DNA of 22,327 nt from assembly GCA_023423675.1 (NCBI GenBank), contig JAFAFD010000070.1, positions 1 to 22,327 of the forward strand. Direction: 5' to 3'. Made by a program: the position numbers and the translations under genes. This document shows, piece after piece, positions 21,966 to 22,327 of this stretch. Position 1 is the first letter of the stretch. Each line of letters starts with the position of its first letter. The DNA is from Pseudomonadota bacterium (GTDB taxonomy: Bacteria > Pseudomonadota > Gammaproteobacteria > Xanthomonadales > Xanthomonadaceae). Under the pieces are notes generated by a model. The model saw only the letters and a program-made list of their open reading frames with translations. It had not been told where the DNA came from and did no database searches.

Positions 21966-22224
21966 GGATCGAACCGGGCGGGAGACGGGCCAGCGCTGGA
22001 TACTAGCAGGAAGACAGGTGTTCCCCCTGGACCGCTGGGAAATGGCGTCGGCACTGCTTCGAGAGAGTTCCCTGAACAGCAACTTCATTCATGTACTGGT
22101 CAGTTCAATATTCAGGGTCGATTTCACCAACAAACGGATAATTCACACCTGTCGACCGCCTCTTCTCTCTCCCTCTCCCGGGGAGGCGGCCGGCGAAACC
22201 AAAAATAATTAAAGGTGTGTCCCG
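21966..22224. promoter_or_regulatory. Control region of the Ax21-family gene
   Basis: This 259-bp region precedes the right-edge gene. CCGCCTC (22156-22162) pairs with GAGGCGG (22183-22189), enclosing a pyrimidine-rich tract of CTCT repeats and an inner CTCC/GGAG stem, which would give a stable structure in the 5' leader. GATAAT at 22135-22140 could be a -10 box, but no good -35 was found. The leader ends in an A-rich stretch with AAAGGTGT (22211-22218), the ribosome-binding site. The left part holds the weak start region of the minus-strand gene. Confidence 0.45.
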
Positions 22225-22327
22225 ATGAACAAGAATTCGCTGCTCGCTCTGGGTCTGCTGGCTGCCCTGCCGTTCGCTGCATCGGCTGCCGATGGCCTGT
22301 CGTACAACTACGTTGAAGGCGGTTACG
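22225..22327 (+). CDS. ax21: Ax21-family outer-membrane protein, 5' part only
   Basis: ATG 22225 follows AAAGGTG with seven bases spacing. The 34 visible residues begin with a signal peptide (NSLLALGLLAALPFAASA) and continue DGLSYNYVEGGY, the characteristic mature N-terminus of the Ax21 family in Xanthomonas and Stenotrophomonas. These proteins are about 190 residues long and are small beta-barrel outer-membrane proteins found in vesicles. An earlier proposal that Ax21 is a sulfated quorum signal and immune elicitor was withdrawn, but links to biofilm and motility remain under study. The gene runs out of the window, so its length and remaining sequence cannot be judged. Confidence 0.9.
   Translation, partial: MNKNSLLALGLLAALPFAASAADGLSYNYVEGGY

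Noticed and set aside
22156..22189. Hairpin before the Ax21-family gene as an intrinsic terminator
   Set aside because: No T-tract follows on the plus strand and no plus-strand gene ends nearby, so a leader structure is more likely.
1..22327. CRISPR arrays, tRNA, rRNA and integrase/transposase genes
   Set aside because: No regularly spaced 25-40 bp repeats, cloverleaf-like sequence or recombinase motifs were seen. The GTAG repeats are too short and irregular for CRISPR.

Overview
The window looks like a chromosomal segment of Stenotrophomonas (S. maltophilia complex) or a very close Xanthomonadaceae relative. The evidence is the high GC content, short palindromic repeats that begin with GTAG (the SMAG type known from S. 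maltophilia), an Oar-like TonB-dependent receptor, and the start of an Ax21-family outer-membrane gene at the right edge. This identification rests on recognition only; no database search was possible.

Layout. 1-288: 3' end of an Ivy-type lysozyme-inhibitor gene, followed by two tandem GTAG-repeat dimers (319-466). 485-844 (-): small unknown gene with a strongly structured upstream region. 1364-4354: a run of small orphan genes (membrane protein, putative lipoprotein, HEAT-like protein, 91-aa soluble protein, small membrane protein). It includes two apparent frameshift pseudogenes, at 2321-2955 and 3049-3256. 4479-7037: a class II UvrA lacking the UvrB-binding domain. 7067-9099: an AbiE-like two-gene module. 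It has an 18-bp-periodic operator array, an antitoxin/regulator-like protein that joins a PD-(D/E)XK nuclease-like domain to a winged helix, and a nucleotidyltransferase toxin gene interrupted by one in-frame TAA. 9290-12283: Oar-like TonB-dependent receptor, followed by three GTAG repeats.

12464-16979 is a methionine regulon: mesD (core-MetE methionine synthase), mesX (DUF1852) and an FMN reductase run leftward. A MetR-like LysR regulator and a short methylenetetrahydrofolate-reductase-like gene run rightward. The two arms share a 75-bp control region whose centre is a 23-bp inverted repeat exactly 27 bp from both start codons.

17046-18122 (-): an Lpp/OprI-like lipoprotein and an L,D-transpeptidase-like enzyme separated by a perfect 12-bp hairpin. 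18428-19419 (-): a Tdi1/DUF1851-type immunity-like protein overlapping a secreted unknown protein. 19467-20899 (+): a small candidate ORF overlapping a CynX/NimT-type MFS transporter. 20957-21526 (+): DUF4291 protein. 21537-21965 (-): a conserved-looking acidic protein. 22225-end (+): Ax21-family protein, cut by the window.

The most interesting parts are the AbiE-like module with its iterated operator and nuclease-like fusion, and the methionine locus, where a family described as folate-independent sits beside an MTHFR-like gene. The window holds three one-mutation gene breaks. They may be real decay or may be assembly errors, and I treat them with that caution.
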